DNA of 64,000 nt from assembly GCA_905221605.1 (NCBI GenBank), contig CAJNDS010001247.1, positions 248,001 to 312,000 of the forward strand. The letters are read 5' to 3'. Below, piece by piece: positions 1-10,123 of the stretch. A program made the position numbers and the translations under genes. The notes below the pieces were generated by a model that worked only from the letters and a program-made list of their open reading frames with translations, was not told the origin of the DNA and did no database searches. Source of the stretch: Symbiodinium natans (taxonomy: Eukaryota > Sar > Dinophyceae > Suessiales > Symbiodiniaceae). Each line of letters opens with the position of its first letter. Position 1 is the first letter of the stretch.

Positions 1-845
1 AAACCCGAAACCCGCCCTAAACCCCTTCAAGTCTCAAGCCCTACATGGAGGTTTTACTTGGGGGTCCATATTACGGGGTACCCTTTTTTTGGAAACCCCT
101 ACATCTGACAGGCTATGGAGTGAATAACGAAAAGCCAGAAAGCCATACAGCCCAAAACCTGAGCCCTCAAACACAGCTGCGGTTGAACACATTTTCTTAA
201 AGAAGATCAATATCGGGAAAGAATCTACCCAGTCTGGTTTAAAGGAGAAAGGGCTACGGTATAATTAGGGATACTCTGCGTACAGCTTAGGCACAAGTAA
301 ATACACGCCAGATGCCAGGCACATCTCAGTTTGCATGTGGCACATAGGAGTTTGTAGGCGTGCGTCTGCGGCTGCACTCGCCGAAGACCCCGGCAAACTC
401 TGCAAACACCGGACACAACCTGAGGATCCCAAAACCCGAAACCCGAAACCCCATGATCCCCAACCCTAAGCCCCCCAAACCCCCTAAACCCCAAACCGTA
501 AACCCTAAACCCTAATTCCTAAACCCTAAACCCTGAAATCATCCTTAGCCCTAAGCAGCAGCACAAGACACCCTAAAACACCCTACGTCCTCTCCAAGCC
601 CAGAGAGTGGAGTCTAGACTCCCCTTAGGACCCTATTACAAATACTTTTCTTTTTCAAATCCTTGGGTTCTACATGAATCAGAATACAAACAGTTCCTAC
701 GGGGGCTAACGGAGTCCGGTAAAACCTAAACCCCAAACCCTAAACCCTAAACCCCAAACCCTAAACCCTAAACCCCAAACCCTAAACCCTAAACCCTAAA
801 CCCTAAACCCTAAACCCTAAACCCTAAACCCTAAACCCTAAACCC
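1..845. repeat. CCCTAAA-oriented telomere-type arrays with single-copy spacer
   Basis: Degenerate CCCTAAA/CCCGAAA repeats lie at 1-45 and 425-535, and a nearly perfect run occupies about 721-845. The spacers at 46-424 and 536-720 are single-copy and I see no convincing gene in them: the 89-codon ORF there runs through heptamers. All arrays here have the C-rich strand on top, so this is the left side of a capped unit whose right side begins at 991. Confidence 0.85.
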
Positions 846-1042
846 TCCGCCCTCTCTTAGCCCCCGAGGGTGGAGTCCTGTATTCTCCAAGACCCCAGAG
901 CTGCTATAGCGCGGTAAGTCACGCCAGAGACCTCCACGGGGCTTTGGGGTGTCAGGGTTGAAGGTTAAGCTAGGGTCCTGATTTATAGGGGTTTAGGGTT
1001 TAGGGTTTAGGGTTTAGGGTTTAGGGTTTAGGGTTTAGGGTG
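846..1042. other. Island capped by telomeric repeats (C array left, G array right)
   Basis: About 145 bp of GC-rich single-copy sequence (846-990) follows a CCCTAAA array and is followed by a TTTAGGG array (991-1042). This polarity is that of a linear DNA piece with a telomere on each end. The island has no ORF worth calling. The right array abuts a MITE at 1043. Confidence 0.7.
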
Positions 1043-1165
1043 TACAGGGTGGGGCCCCCTAGTTATAAGTAGAGTTATAAGGGCCCTAAATTGGGTTATA
1101 AGGACCCTAAGTTAGGTTATAAGTCCCTTGACTACAGTTAGTATAGTAAGGGGGCCCCACCCTGT
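1043..1165. mobile_element. MITE family A, copy 1
   Basis: Non-coding element with terminal inverted repeats beginning CAGGGTGGGGCCCCC and a conserved AT-richer core containing GTTATAAGTAGAG. Other copies are 124 bp including a flanking TA on each side, consistent with a TA target duplication. Here the right flank reads TG instead of TA, so that end has mutated. No transposase is present, so it would be a passenger of an unknown TA-targeting transposase. Confidence 0.8.
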
Positions 1166-2060
1166 GGGGTTTAGGGTTTGGGGCTTAGGGTTTTGGGGTC
1201 TAAGGGTTGAAGGGCTTAAGGGTTCGATGAGGGGTTTGAAGGGTTTAAAAGGGTTTGAAAGGGTTTCTAAGGGTTTGTAAGGATTGAAGGTTAAGCTCGG
1301 GCTTAGGGTTTAGGGTCTAGGGTTTAGGGCTTCGGGTTTAGGGTTTTGGGTTGTCGGGTTTAGGCTTAGGGTTGACGGGCTTAAGGGTTTTATGAGGGGG
1401 TTTGAAGGGTTTGTAAGGGCTGCTTAAGGGTTTGTAGGGGCGTTCAGGGTTTTAGGGTTTAAGGGGTTCAAGGGTTCAGGGGGTTAAGGGTGGAAGGGTC
1501 CAAGGGTTTCAGGGCTTCAAAAGGGATTTGTTTGACGGCTTTTTCGGTTTTTTTCGAAGGGTTTTTAAGGGTTTGTAAGGGCGTCTTAAGGTTTAAAAGG
1601 GCTGAAGGGTTTAAGCTAGGATGGCCCCTAAGAACCCTCTGACCAATATTCCTGATTTCTGATCCTCCTCAAAACCCAAATAAGGAAATACAAAAAACAA
1701 GTCCCCAGGGCCTGCAGAGCAAGGGTTTTATGAGGGCTTGTTAAGGGCTCATGAGGGCTTGTTAAAGGGTTTAGAAGGGCTTTTGAAACCCTTAAGGGGG
1801 TTAAGGGCGTAAGGTTTAGGGGGATAAGGGTTGAAGGGTTTTAGGGCTCAACGGATTTCAGGGTTTAAGGCTTAAAACGGGTTTAGGGTTTAAGGGTTAA
1901 AGGATGAAACCAGCATTTACGGGTTTAAAAGGGTTTAAGGGTTTAGGGTTTAAGGGTTAAAAAGGGTTTAAAGGGGTTTAAAGGGGTTTAAGGTTTAGGG
2001 TTTCATGGTTCAAGGGTTTAAGGGTTCAGCAGTTCAGGGTTTAGGTGTAGAGGTATAGGG
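1166..2060. repeat. Decayed TTTAGGG-oriented array
   Basis: About 900 bp dominated by degenerate G-strand units such as AAGGGTTT, AGGGTTTG and GGGTTTAAAA, with short single-copy patches (for example 1620-1720). Unit lengths vary from 7 to about 12 nt. It reads as an old G-strand array that has diverged. No gene seen. Confidence 0.7.
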
Positions 2061-2493
2061 TTGCATTAAGTAGGCTTGGGGAATCTGTTGTGGTCTCGCG
2101 GCTCGTGGCCAATCTCCACAGTTCTGGCTTGTAGGCCTAAACCCTAGACCCTAGACCCAAATAGGCTTACGCCAAACCGATTGGAGGTTTAGGGTCCGAA
2201 TCTCGGTCTATGCGGGGCTTGGGCTTTAAACATATAGGGTTTGGGGTTTCGGGTGTAGGGTTGGGGGTCTACACCCAGAACCCAGATCAAACCAATAAAA
2301 GCGCGAGAAACTCCCCTATACAAGATCTTCGCGGGATGACTGCTCCAAGAAACAATTCGTCTCAGGCAGGAATGCCCAGGCTTCTCACAAACATGGCCTA
2401 TGCCTTCTTCAAAGCATTTCGCCTTGAGGGTGCAGTAGGCATAAGGCAGTTCAAAGATGTCTCCACTTGGACTTGGCTGCGTAGTGTCTCAAA
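2061..2493. other. Single-copy spacer, no gene recognised
   Basis: Mostly single-copy sequence with a short degenerate C-strand patch (about 2135-2160) and G-strand patches (about 2185-2260). A 106-codon plus-strand ORF (2210-2530) begins in heptamers and ends inside the neighbouring MITE, so I do not treat it as a gene. Confidence 0.5.
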
Positions 2494-2604
2494 CCCAGAG
2501 GGTCCATTTGTAGTACTATTATGGAATTAGGTACCCCAAAACCCTATTCAGTATGGTTTTTGGGTACCTACATCCATAATAGTAATACAAATGGACCCTC
2601 TGGG
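2494..2604. mobile_element. Fold-back MITE family C, copy 1
   Basis: A 111-bp near-palindrome. The arms begin CCCAGAGGGTCCATTTGTA, include GGTACCC near the middle, and almost meet, leaving a short loop. It is flanked by AAA on both sides, a probable 3-bp target duplication. Two more copies lie at 38761-38871 and 58645-58756. No coding capacity. Confidence 0.85.
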
Positions 2605-3120
2605 AAATGGGGGGGGGCAGCTGCCTGAGGTGAAGCACCCGGTACACTTCAACAAGATGCTCGGCGCGGCAGGCAGAAGAAACCCAAGGGTTTAGGGTTT
2701 AGGGTTTAGGGTTTAGGGTTTAGGGTTTGCCTGAAGATGACGAAGCACCAACGCTCATACAACGACGCTGGCATGAGCCAACACGCAAGCCGATCCGTGT
2801 CTTCGTGCACGAAGACACAGTTTGGAGGGCAAGCAGGCCTTGGCTACACTCAGAAGGGTAGCCAAAATTAAAATTTTAGCAGCCTTATTAAGAAACCCAA
2901 CAAACCCAAAAAGGCCAAGGATCCAAAGTCACAGTAAAGTACCACAAAGAGGCAATGACTCCAGGTAGTCATCATGTAAGCCCCAAACCACGACACCCCC
3001 CTAAAGCCCTGATAAGCACCTCTTCACGCCCTTTTTTAAGCCCTGTAGCCATCAAGCCGAGCCCTTGAAAAGCCCTAGACCCCTAAAGGCCCTTAGAAGC
3101 CCTAAACCTTGGAATTTTCA
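2605..3120. other. Single-copy stretch with short TTTAGGG array
   Basis: A GC-rich piece (2605-2690), a G-strand array of about six units (2690-2727), then about 270 bp of single-copy sequence and decayed C-strand units (2985-3110). No gene recognised. Confidence 0.55.
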
Positions 3121-3210
3121 CCCTTATACTAACGGTCCTGAATAGGTAGGAATTATAGTACCCCCCCCCCCCCCTATAATAGTCCCTACTTTGGACTGTT
3201 AGTATAAGGG
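3121..3210. mobile_element. Fold-back element family F, copy 1
   Basis: Inverted termini CCCTTATACTAACGGTCC (left) and the reverse complement of CCCTTATACTAACAGTCC (right), about 90 bp in all, with a central C14 tract at 3161-3174. Related copies are at about 21466-21553 and 57700-57796. No coding capacity. Confidence 0.7.
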
Positions 3211-3285
3211 GATCATCCCCACCTATACCCCCAAAGCCCTGAAAAGCCCTATCCCCCTAATGCCGGTACTGCAGCCCCAAACCCC

Positions 3286-3411
3286 TACAAGGAGGGGCCC
3301 CCCTAGTTATAAGTAGAGTTACAAAGACCCTGAATTGGGTTATAAGGATCCTAACTTAGAAGTTATAAGTCCCTTAACTATAGTTAGTATACTAAGGGGC
3401 CCCTCCTTGTA
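3286..3411. mobile_element. MITE family B, copy 1
   Basis: 126 bp including the flanking TA on each side. Termini start CAAGGAGGGGCCCC. The core (GTTATAAGTAGAGTTA ... TTAGTATA) is related to family A, so A and B are probably subfamilies sharing a TA-targeting transposase. Confidence 0.8.
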
Positions 3412-3433
3412 AAGGCCCTGATAAGCCCGACAT

Positions 3434-3506
3434 GGGACTCTATTTACCTGCAGTTTAGTAGTCACTACAGGTAGAAACACATAAACACTGTAGGTAAAAG
3501 GGTCCC
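3434..3506. mobile_element. Short fold-back element
   Basis: About 73 bp with imperfect inverted ends: GGGACTCTATTTACCTGCAG on the left, and CTGTAGGTAAAAGGGTCCC on the right. Seen once in this window. It directly precedes the CCCTAAA array at 3511. Confidence 0.55.
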
Positions 3507-3510
3507 AGGT

Positions 3511-3769
3511 AAACCCTAAGCGCTAAACCCTAAACCCTAAACCCTAAACCCTAAACCCTAAACCCTAAACCCTAAACCCTAAACCCTAAACCCTAAACCC
3601 TAAACCCTAACCCCCCAAAAGCTGGCCTCGGGAAGTTGTCATGGCTGCTCGGGCACTCTCCTGCCATCTCAAAGATCTTCAGGGCTTGGGTTGGGCACAA
3701 ACAGGGTTGACAAGTTCGGGGTTTAGGGTTTAGGGTTAAGGGTTAAGGGTTTAGGGTTTAGGGTTTAGG
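3511..3769. other. Telomere-capped island
   Basis: A CCCTAAA array (about 3511-3613), then a 105-bp GC-rich island (3614-3718) that reads like coding-type sequence but holds no complete ORF, then a TTTAGGG array (3719-3769). One of the cleanest examples of the C-island-G arrangement. Confidence 0.8.
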
Positions 3770-5507
3770 TGGCCAACTTCCTGCTACCCGGACCCCTGGG
3801 AGGATCCCAAAAAACAGAACCCCCAATGAGTACCCTATATACTACTACTGATTCATTCTTTGGAAGTTTTCAGAAAGGGGTTTAGGGTTTAGGGTTTAGG
3901 GTTTAGGGTTTAGGGTTTAGGATCCTCCCAAACCCTAAACCGCCACCCGCACAACTCCGCCGGCATCACGCGGCTCCGCTGTGAGCTCTGGGACCCACTG
4001 GCGGTCGAGGTGAGGGACCTGGCACACTCGAAGGGCATGATATTGAACCCACCTTAGAAGGGTTTAGGGTTTAGGATTCAGGGTTTAGGATTTAGGGTTT
4101 GTAGGATTTAGGGTTTAGGATTTAGGATTTGAATTAGGATTTAGGGTTTTTGGGATCTAGGGTTTTTAGGATTTAGGGTTTAGGATTTAGGGTTTAGGAT
4201 TTGGTTCAAACAGGGGCCTTAACAATTATTAGAATCGGGCCTTGGAGGCAGCAGAAGCCAATAGTATTAGGAATTATTCCGACCCCTAGATTGGGGTCGA
4301 CTTAGTTTTCCCAGCATCCTAGGGAACGAAAGGTTCACCTTTGGGATTAGGGTTTAGGGTTTAGGGTTTAGGGCTGCCCCCAAAAGGTTAAAGGCTACCT
4401 GCTCTACTACTAGGGAAGAGCTAAGGGGTCCTTGGCATACGGGGTTTGGGTGGTTGCTGTTAGCACCCCGGTCAGCGCTCAACGGTTCAGGGTTTAGGGG
4501 TGTAGGGTTTGGAATCTGGGGCTTAGGGCTTAGGGCTCGGGGTTTGGGGTTTGGGGTTTGGGGTTTGGGGTCTGGGGTCTGGGGTTTGGGGTTTCTAAAC
4601 CCTAAACCCAAAACCCTGCATCATCAACCTCAGGGCTCAGGGTTCAGGGTATCCTGTGACCCCACCAAACACAAACCCCTGAGGCCCTCAAGCACCCTTT
4701 GCGTCGTCTCTGCTTGCCAGTCGCGCAAGGCGGGTTTAGGGTTAGGGTTTAGGGTGTAGGGTTTAGGGTTTAGAGTTCAGGGTTTTAGGGTTTAGCGTCT
4801 AGGGTTTAGGGTTTAGGGTTTAGGGTTTGGGGGTTTGGGTTTGGGGTTTAGGGAGGGTTGCTGAAACCTCGGGTTTAGGTCAAAGCTTGGGGTTTTCGGG
4901 TTCAGGGAGGTCTCCAGAAGCGAGCCAAGTGGGCGCTGCGCTTCGAATCGCGAGGGCATGGTTCCCTCAGAGAGCGATGTTGTCGGTTTAGGGTTTAGGG
5001 TTTAGGGTTTAGGGTTTAGGGTTTAGGGTTTAGGGTCTAGGGTTCTAGGGTTTAGGGCTTAAGGTCTATAGGGTTCTAGGGTTTCGGATCACAGGGTGTA
5101 TATACCCTAAACCCTGAACCCTGAACCCTGAGGTTGATGGTTTAGGGTTAGGATTTAGGGTTTAGGGTCTGGGGTTCAGGTGTCTGAACCTGGTGGAGGG
5201 TTGAGCGAGGGCATTGGGCTGGGTGTGCTGAAAAGCATCATGCAACAGTCCAGTTCGGATTGATGGGTTTGGGGCTTGGGGTCTATACCCTGAGGCTCCA
5301 AGGACTCCTATTTCAAGGTTTTTGGGCCAAAGGCCTCATTATAAAATGTTTTCGGCCCATTTTGAGCCTAAGGGTTAGGAGGAGCCTCTGGAATAATATA
5401 TTTCGGATGCTCGGGCTCGGGCTCAGTGCAAGTGATGAGGCTGAAATGAGGGATCTACGCCCCATGAGAGCAGAAGCCGTGGTAGGGTTCAAGTTTAATT
5501 TCAAGCC
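3770..5507. repeat. G-strand arrays and variants with small islands
   Basis: Contains a perfect G-strand array (3880-3921); a GC-rich island (3944-4058) with two C-strand units on its left and variant G-strand units TTTAGGA/TTTAGGG on its right (4060-4205); and G-strand arrays at about 4345-4372, 4490-4600, 4735-4855 and 4985-5065. Short ORFs here translate the heptamers (for example GLGFRV-like strings) and are not genes. Confidence 0.7.
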
Positions 5508-5612
5508 ATCGGGTCCATGTACCTATATAGTATATACTTGGACCTTAAAGGGCTTCCCATATAGTAGCTTGAGGGCCCAGGTATGTAGTATGTAAGTACA
5601 TGGACCCTTAGG
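5508..5612. mobile_element. Fold-back element family D, copy 1
   Basis: Near-palindrome with arms GGGTCCATGTACCTATATAG and its inverse ending GTACATGGACCC. Other copies are at 30758-30857, 37097-37205 and 57318-57426. A 111-codon ORF runs through it and is not credible as a gene. Confidence 0.75.
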
Positions 5613-5791
5613 GCAGGGAGTGTCGTACCCAACAACGGTTAGGTCACGGTTCATCACCTCGGGAGCCGACGTTTAGGGTTTAGGGTTTAGGGTTTAGGGT
5701 TTAGGGTTTAGGGTTTAGGGTTCGCGAAGTGTGGTTCCAGGTGTAGCCGAAGTTGACAGCATCGTGAACCCCACCCATGGCCGGCTAGACA
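5613..5791. repeat. TTTAGGG array in single-copy sequence
   Basis: A clean G-strand array at about 5670-5722 between two GC-rich single-copy pieces. No gene. Confidence 0.7.
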
Positions 5792-5915
5792 TACAGGGTG
5801 GGGCCCCCTATTTTTCAGTAGAGTTATAAGGGCCCTAAATTGGGTTATAAGGACCCTAAGTTAGGTTATAAGTCCCTTAACTACAGTTAGTATAGTAAGG
5901 GGGCCCCACCCTGTA
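5792..5915. mobile_element. MITE family A, copy 2
   Basis: 124 bp including the flanking TA on each side, with termini CAGGGTGGGGCCCCC. It differs from copies 3 and 4 near the left end, where TTTTTCAG replaces GTTATAAG-type sequence. Confidence 0.85.
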
Positions 5916-6579
5916 GAACCTCAGACATCCTAAACCCCCTCACCCCCCCCCCCCCCCCCCCCCCCGCCCAACCCTGCATAAACCGAAGCCCTATAAACCC
6001 TAAATCACCCAAGCCCTGAAACCAAACCCATTTAGGGATGTCAGGCTTCTTATTACGCCCTACTTAGCTGCTGAGTTCATAAGCCCCCCCAAAAGTGCAC
6101 ACTTTCACGTTCTACAGGGGGGTTGTAGTATCACAAAAAGGTGTAAAGTGTACGCACTCAGCTACCCTAAACCCTCAACCCTAAATCCTAAACCCTAAAC
6201 CCGAACGACAAAGCGTTCCGAACCCAGGGTTCCTCGACTGTGCGCCGCACCCCAGCCATCACCTCCTTGCCCGTCGCCTGACAAGAACGCAGATGCTGCA
6301 CACCAACCCCTAAACCCCCAACCCTAAACCCTAAACTCCTAAACCCTAAACTCCTAAACCCTAAGCTCCTAAACCCTAAACACTAAAATCTAAATCCTAA
6401 ACTCCTAAACTCCTGAACTCCTAAACACTAAACTCCTACGCTCCTAAACCCTAAACATCCTAAACTCCTAAACCCTAAACTCCTAAACCGTAAACTCCAA
6501 AACCCCTCGTGCCTAAGCCCTAAACCCCTGAACCCAGAAGCTTCTTTTCACTGGGCTTCAGACAGGAGGATCTGCTTTC
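5916..6579. repeat. Poly-C tract, fold-back element and CCCTAAA/CTCCTAAA arrays
   Basis: A poly-C run of about 23 nt lies at 5943-5965. A probable fold-back at about 6069-6164 has CTGAG...GTGCACACTTTCAC on the left and the matching inverse on the right. C-strand units occupy 6166-6205, and a long variant array with many CTCCTAAACCCTAAA units occupies 6307-6530. The array ends about 50 bp from the stop codon of the neighbouring gene. Confidence 0.7.
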
Positions 6580-8037
6580 TTACTTTCTCAGCTGATCTTG
6601 TGCAGCACTGCTGTCGCCGCCGAATCGAGCATCGCCCCAGGTCACCACAGATCCATCAGCCCGGATCGCAGCAAACGCGAAGTCAGAAGCTTGCACCTGC
6701 TTCACGTTCTGGAGTTGATCTTGCACATCAGTGCTGTCGCCACCGCATGGAGCACTGCCCCAAGTCACCACAGTTCCATCAGCCCGGATCGCAGCAAACG
6801 CCTGTGAAGAAGCCTGCACCCACTGCACGTTCTGGAGCTGAACTTGTACATCACTGCTGTCGCCGCCAAATCGAGCATCGCCCCAGGTCACCACAGATCC
6901 ATCAGCCCGGATCGCAGCAAACGCGAAGTCAGAAGCTTGCACCTGCTGCACGTTCTCTAGCTGATCTTGTACATCACTGCTGTCGCCGCCAGAGCCATCA
7001 CAGCCCCATGTCACCACAGATCCATCAGCCCGGATCGCCGCGAACGCAGCAGATGAAGCTTGCACCTGCTGCACGTTCTTGAGCTGTTCTTGTACGGCTC
7101 TGCTGTCGCCGCCACAGCCACGACGGCCCCATGTCACCACAGATCCATCAGCCCGGATCGCAGCAAACGCCTGTGAAGAAGCTTGCACCTGCTGCACGTT
7201 CTTGAGCTGTTCTTGTACGGCTCTGCTGTCGCCGCCACAGCCAGAACGGCCCCATGTCACCACAGATCCATCAGCCCGGATCGCCGCGAACGCAGCAGAT
7301 GAAGCTTGCACCTGCTGCACGTTCTTGAGCTGATCTTTGACGGCTCTGCTGTCGCCGCCAAGTTGAGCATTGCCCCAGGTCACCACAGATCCATCAGCCC
7401 GGATCGCAGCAAACGCCTCGTCAGAAGCTTGCACCTGCTGCACGTTCTTGAGCTGTTTTTGTACGGCTCTGCTGTTGCCACCCGGAGCACTGCCCCAGGT
7501 CACCACAGATCCATCAGCCCGGATCGCAGCAAACGCGTGCAGTGAAGCTTGCACATGCTGCACATTCTGGAGCTGATCTTGTACATCACTGCTGTCGCCA
7601 CCGCATGGATCACTGCCCCAGGCCACCACAGATCCATCAGCCAGGATCGCAGCAAATGCAGAATCAGAAGCTTGCACCCGCTGCACATTCTTGAGCTGAT
7701 CCTGTACGGAACTGCTGTCGCCGCCAAAGTTGGCACGGCCCCAGGTCACCACACATCCATCACCCAGGAGAGCAGCAAAGCTAGATGATCCTCCTCGACG
7801 GCACGCAAGGCTAACCTGAACAACATGCAGGGTCAGCACGTCATTGTCTTGTAAACGTGCTCGCTTCACTGTACCTCCGGCCAGTGTATCGCCAGAGGTT
7901 GCCAGCAGCCTTCCCTTGCCAACTCTTAGAGCGGTCTGGGCCCTTTGGCACAAGCTGATGACAGACTCTTCTGGCTCCGTTGCCAAAGTCACGCTCGCGC
8001 CACTCAGGAGGTGCACATGGACTGAGATCGACGACAT
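6580..8037 (-). CDS. Ubiquitin-like plus RCC1/HERC-type repeat protein
   Basis: A 485-residue protein in one uninterrupted frame from an ATG at 8037. Residues about 4-72 look like a ubiquitin-like fold (SISVHVHLLSG start). The rest is ten tandem repeats of about 41 residues with consensus AFAAIRADGSVVTWG followed by GGDS and VQDQLKNVQ. The WG and GGDS positions resemble RCC1 beta-propeller repeats. Such proteins are often annotated HERC2-like in Symbiodinium gene sets, but no HECT domain is visible, so ubiquitin-ligase activity should not be assumed. At DNA level the units are near-identical and 123 bp long, suggesting recent unit duplication or conversion; one unit lacks a residue (GGNS). 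No telomeric heptamer interrupts the gene. The stop lies about 50 bp from a C-strand array, so the 3' end could be truncated relative to longer paralogues. Role unknown; the propeller suggests protein binding. Confidence 0.85.
   Translation of the reverse strand: MSSISVHVHLLSGASVTLATEPEESVISLCQRAQTALRVGKGRLLATSGDTLAGGTVKRARLQDNDVLTLHVVQVSLACRRGGSSSFAALLGDGCVVTWGRANFGGDSSSVQDQLKNVQRVQASDSAFAAILADGSVVAWGSDPCGGDSSDVQDQLQNVQHVQASLHAFAAIRADGSVVTWGSAPGGNSRAVQKQLKNVQQVQASDEAFAAIRADGSVVTWGNAQLGGDSRAVKDQLKNVQQVQASSAAFAAIRADGSVVTWGRSGCGGDSRAVQEQLKNVQQVQASSQAFAAIRADGSVVTWGRRGCGGDSRAVQEQLKNVQQVQASSAAFAAIRADGSVVTWGCDGSGGDSSDVQDQLENVQQVQASDFAFAAIRADGSVVTWGDARFGGDSSDVQVQLQNVQWVQASSQAFAAIRADGTVVTWGSAPCGGDSTDVQDQLQNVKQVQASDFAFAAIRADGSVVTWGDARFGGDSSAAQDQLRK
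6590..7760. repeat. 123-bp tandem coding repeat
   Basis: The RCC1-like units show as a 123-bp period in DNA: the block GTCACCACAG recurs at 6641, 6764 and 6887 and onward at about the same spacing. High third-position identity between units points to recent amplification or gene conversion. Confidence 0.85.
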
Positions 8038-8595
8038 GATGCGGCCTCAAGTTGTATATATATGTGTGATTCTCTTTGTATGTGTGGATAGATAGGTACG
8101 AATGTATGTACCAATAGTTGTTTTCACATTGTTAAATTTGTTGCCGAGGTTTTCTGTTGCAGTACCCTTGAGATCCTGCACGCACTAAAAGAGCATCCTT
8201 TATGGGTTCAAGGGGCTTATAGCAGAACCTAAACCCTAAACCCTAAAACATGAACGCCTAATCCCTCAACCATAAACCGCGTGTAAAATCGGATCAAGGG
8301 CCCCGGGCCCACTCTGGGTCCTCGAGCCTGAACCTCAAAACGCCAGCACTGAGCTCAACACTTGACCCACAAGCCCGAGCCTTCAACTCCACATGTTGGG
8401 GTTTAGGGCCTCGGGTGTAAGGGTTTACCCAAAACCCAAAACCCCAAACCCTAAACACCTCCCCAACCCTAAACCCCAAACGCTAGACCCTAAACCCTAA
8501 ACCCCAAACCCTAAACCCCAAACCCCAAACCCCAAACCCGAAACCCCAAACCCTAAACCCTAAACCCTAAAACCCTAAGCCCTAAACCCTAAACC
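8038..8595. other. 5' flank of the HERC-like gene and C-strand arrays
   Basis: 8038-8220 is AT-richer single-copy DNA that should hold the promoter or trans-splice acceptor of the minus-strand gene. I see no TATA box and no spliced-leader relic. C-strand units start at about 8225 and become dense at 8440-8595, with CCCCAAAC and CCCGAAA variants. Confidence 0.55.
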
Positions 8596-9130
8596 CCACG
8601 AGGGCCACCTTGTTGGCTCGGGCTGCGCGTGCGTGGCGACACGCCTGTGCGGGGCGCCGACGGCCTGGGCCATCTTCCCCGGAACCGGAAGGGTTTAGGG
8701 TTTAGGGTTTAGGGTTTAGGGTTTAGGGTTTCGGGTTTAGGGCTTAGCGAGTCTGCGGTGTAGAGGGTTGTAAATTCCTAAACCCTAAATCCTAAACTAG
8801 GGGTTCTGCGGTTTAGGCTTTAGGGTGCAGGGTTAGGGTTGAGGAAAGCGTACCTTGGCGGGTTGTAGGGGATGGTATCAACACTAACTGCTTTAAGGTT
8901 TAGATGGTTGACGGAATTGTGTTCAAAGTGTTCAGGGTACAGTGCTTAAGGCAGAATAGGGACCATCGCACTCAGGGTTCAGGAAAATTCAAGGAAAGTT
9001 TAAGGTTGTCTTTGCAGTGAGCTGAGCAACAAGACCATCCAGGCAACAGTCCTCACAAGGCGTCTTTGGCACTCCAACCACCACATGTATTGATAGCAAA
9101 ACACATTATAGGGCCCTGCGGAGGGGGGGG
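8596..9130. other. Telomere-capped island and decayed G-strand repeats
   Basis: A GC-rich island (8596-8690), preceded by CCCTAAA units and followed by a TTTAGGG array (8691-8745). Then comes mostly single-copy DNA with scattered G-strand units. No gene recognised. Confidence 0.65.
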
Positions 9131-9269
9131 TGTAGGTACCCAGGGAACCCTAAACCCTAAACCCTAAACCCTAAACCCTAAACCCTAAACCCTAAACCCT
9201 AAAGCCCAGGGAAGCTTAGGGAGCCTTAGGGAGTAGTGGGGAGTATTTGGGAACCCTGGGTTACATACC
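9131..9269. mobile_element. Repeat family J, copy 1, interrupted by a telomeric array
   Basis: Starts GGTACCCAGGGAA and ends GGGAACCCTGGGTTAC. Compared with the uninterrupted copy at 9848-9925, it carries a CCCTAAA array of about eight units (9148-9203) between two AGGGAA motifs. The pair therefore gives a filled and an empty site for a telomeric-array insertion. Confidence 0.7.
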
Positions 9270-9847
9270 ACCCTTGAACCCCCATCCCTTCAGACCTACT
9301 GCAAGAAGAAACTGGGAAGAAACCTTAAAACTCAGTCCTGCGGGCAAGAGCCCTAAAACCTACACTCTCCCAAACAACCTAAACCACCCTCAACTCCCTA
9401 AACACCCTGAAGCCTCCACAGCTCTGTAACTCCCTATACGTACCCGAAACCCTAAACCCTAAACCCTAAACCCCAAACCCTCGAACCGCACCTCCAGTCG
9501 TAGCCAGTGTGCCAAGGTATGTTGGACCTCATTGCTGGTCGGAGAGAAACTGCAGGGTTTAGGGTTGGGGTTTAGGGCTTAGGGTTTAGGTTTTAGGGTA
9601 AGTGAGGGAATGTCGGGCTTAGGGGGTTGGGGCGGTTTACCGTTTAGGGTTTCGGGCTAAGGATTTTTTATTTTTTTTTTGGGGGGGGGGGGGTTTGCAG
9701 TTGAGGGTGGTCTAGGAGAGTTGTCGAAGTAAAGTCTAAGCAATTTAGGGCTTAGGGGGGGCATTTTGTAGCGTGCTAGGGTTCAGGAAGTTTAGGTTTG
9801 CTTATAGGGTCCTGAAGGGGGGGGGGGGGGGTTTCATGGGGGGTGGA
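9270..9847. other. Small capped island, T-G homopolymer tract and spacer
   Basis: C-strand units at 9450-9482, a 70-bp island (9483-9553) and G-strand units (9554-9600) form a small capped unit. A T10 run followed by G13 lies at 9671-9693 (see the C(n)A(n) repeat at 43730). A second poly-G run is near 9820-9834. No gene. Confidence 0.6.
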
Positions 9848-9925
9848 GGTACCTAGGGAACCTTAGGGAAGCTTAGGGAGCCTCAGAGACAGCAGTGGGG
9901 AGTAGTCGGGAACCTTGGGTTACCT
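9848..9925. mobile_element. Repeat family J, copy 2, uninterrupted
   Basis: Begins GGTACCTAGGGAACCTTAGG and ends GGGAACCTTGGGTTAC. It matches copy 1 (9131-9269) on both sides of that copy's telomeric insertion. Its GGGAACC / GGTTCCC-like ends suggest an imperfect fold-back. Confidence 0.65.
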
Positions 9926-9999
9926 AACCCCCTTGGTCTAGGGTAAATCCTCGATTTCGAGCTAAATAGAAACGGAGCCCATGACCAAGTTAGGCACCC

Positions 10000-10123
10000 T
10001 ACAGGGTGGGGCCCCCTAGTTATAAGTAGAGTTATAAGGGCCCTAAATTGGGTTATAAGGAGCCTAAGTTAGGTTATAAGTCCCTTAACTACAGTTAGTA
10101 TAGTAAGGGGGCCCCACCCTGTA
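10000..10123. mobile_element. MITE family A, copy 3
   Basis: 124 bp including the flanking TA on each side, with termini CAGGGTGGGGCCCCC. By eye identical to copy 4 at 10520-10643, including the variant AAGGAGCCTAAG, so one of the two arose recently, by transposition or local duplication. Confidence 0.85.

Noticed and set aside
225-494. 89-codon minus-strand ORF near the window start
   Set aside because: It begins in degenerate heptamers (GFRGFGGLRV) and shows no recognised domain.
4354-4759. Overlapping ORFs on both strands with GLGFRV / NPKPQT-like repeats
   Set aside because: They are translations of TTTAGGG and CCCTAAA units, open simply because the variant heptamers lack stops in those frames.
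6598-7788. Several plus-strand ORFs across the HERC-like gene
   Set aside because: Antisense shadows of the 123-bp coding repeat; the minus-strand frame has the coherent ubiquitin-like and RCC1-like domains.
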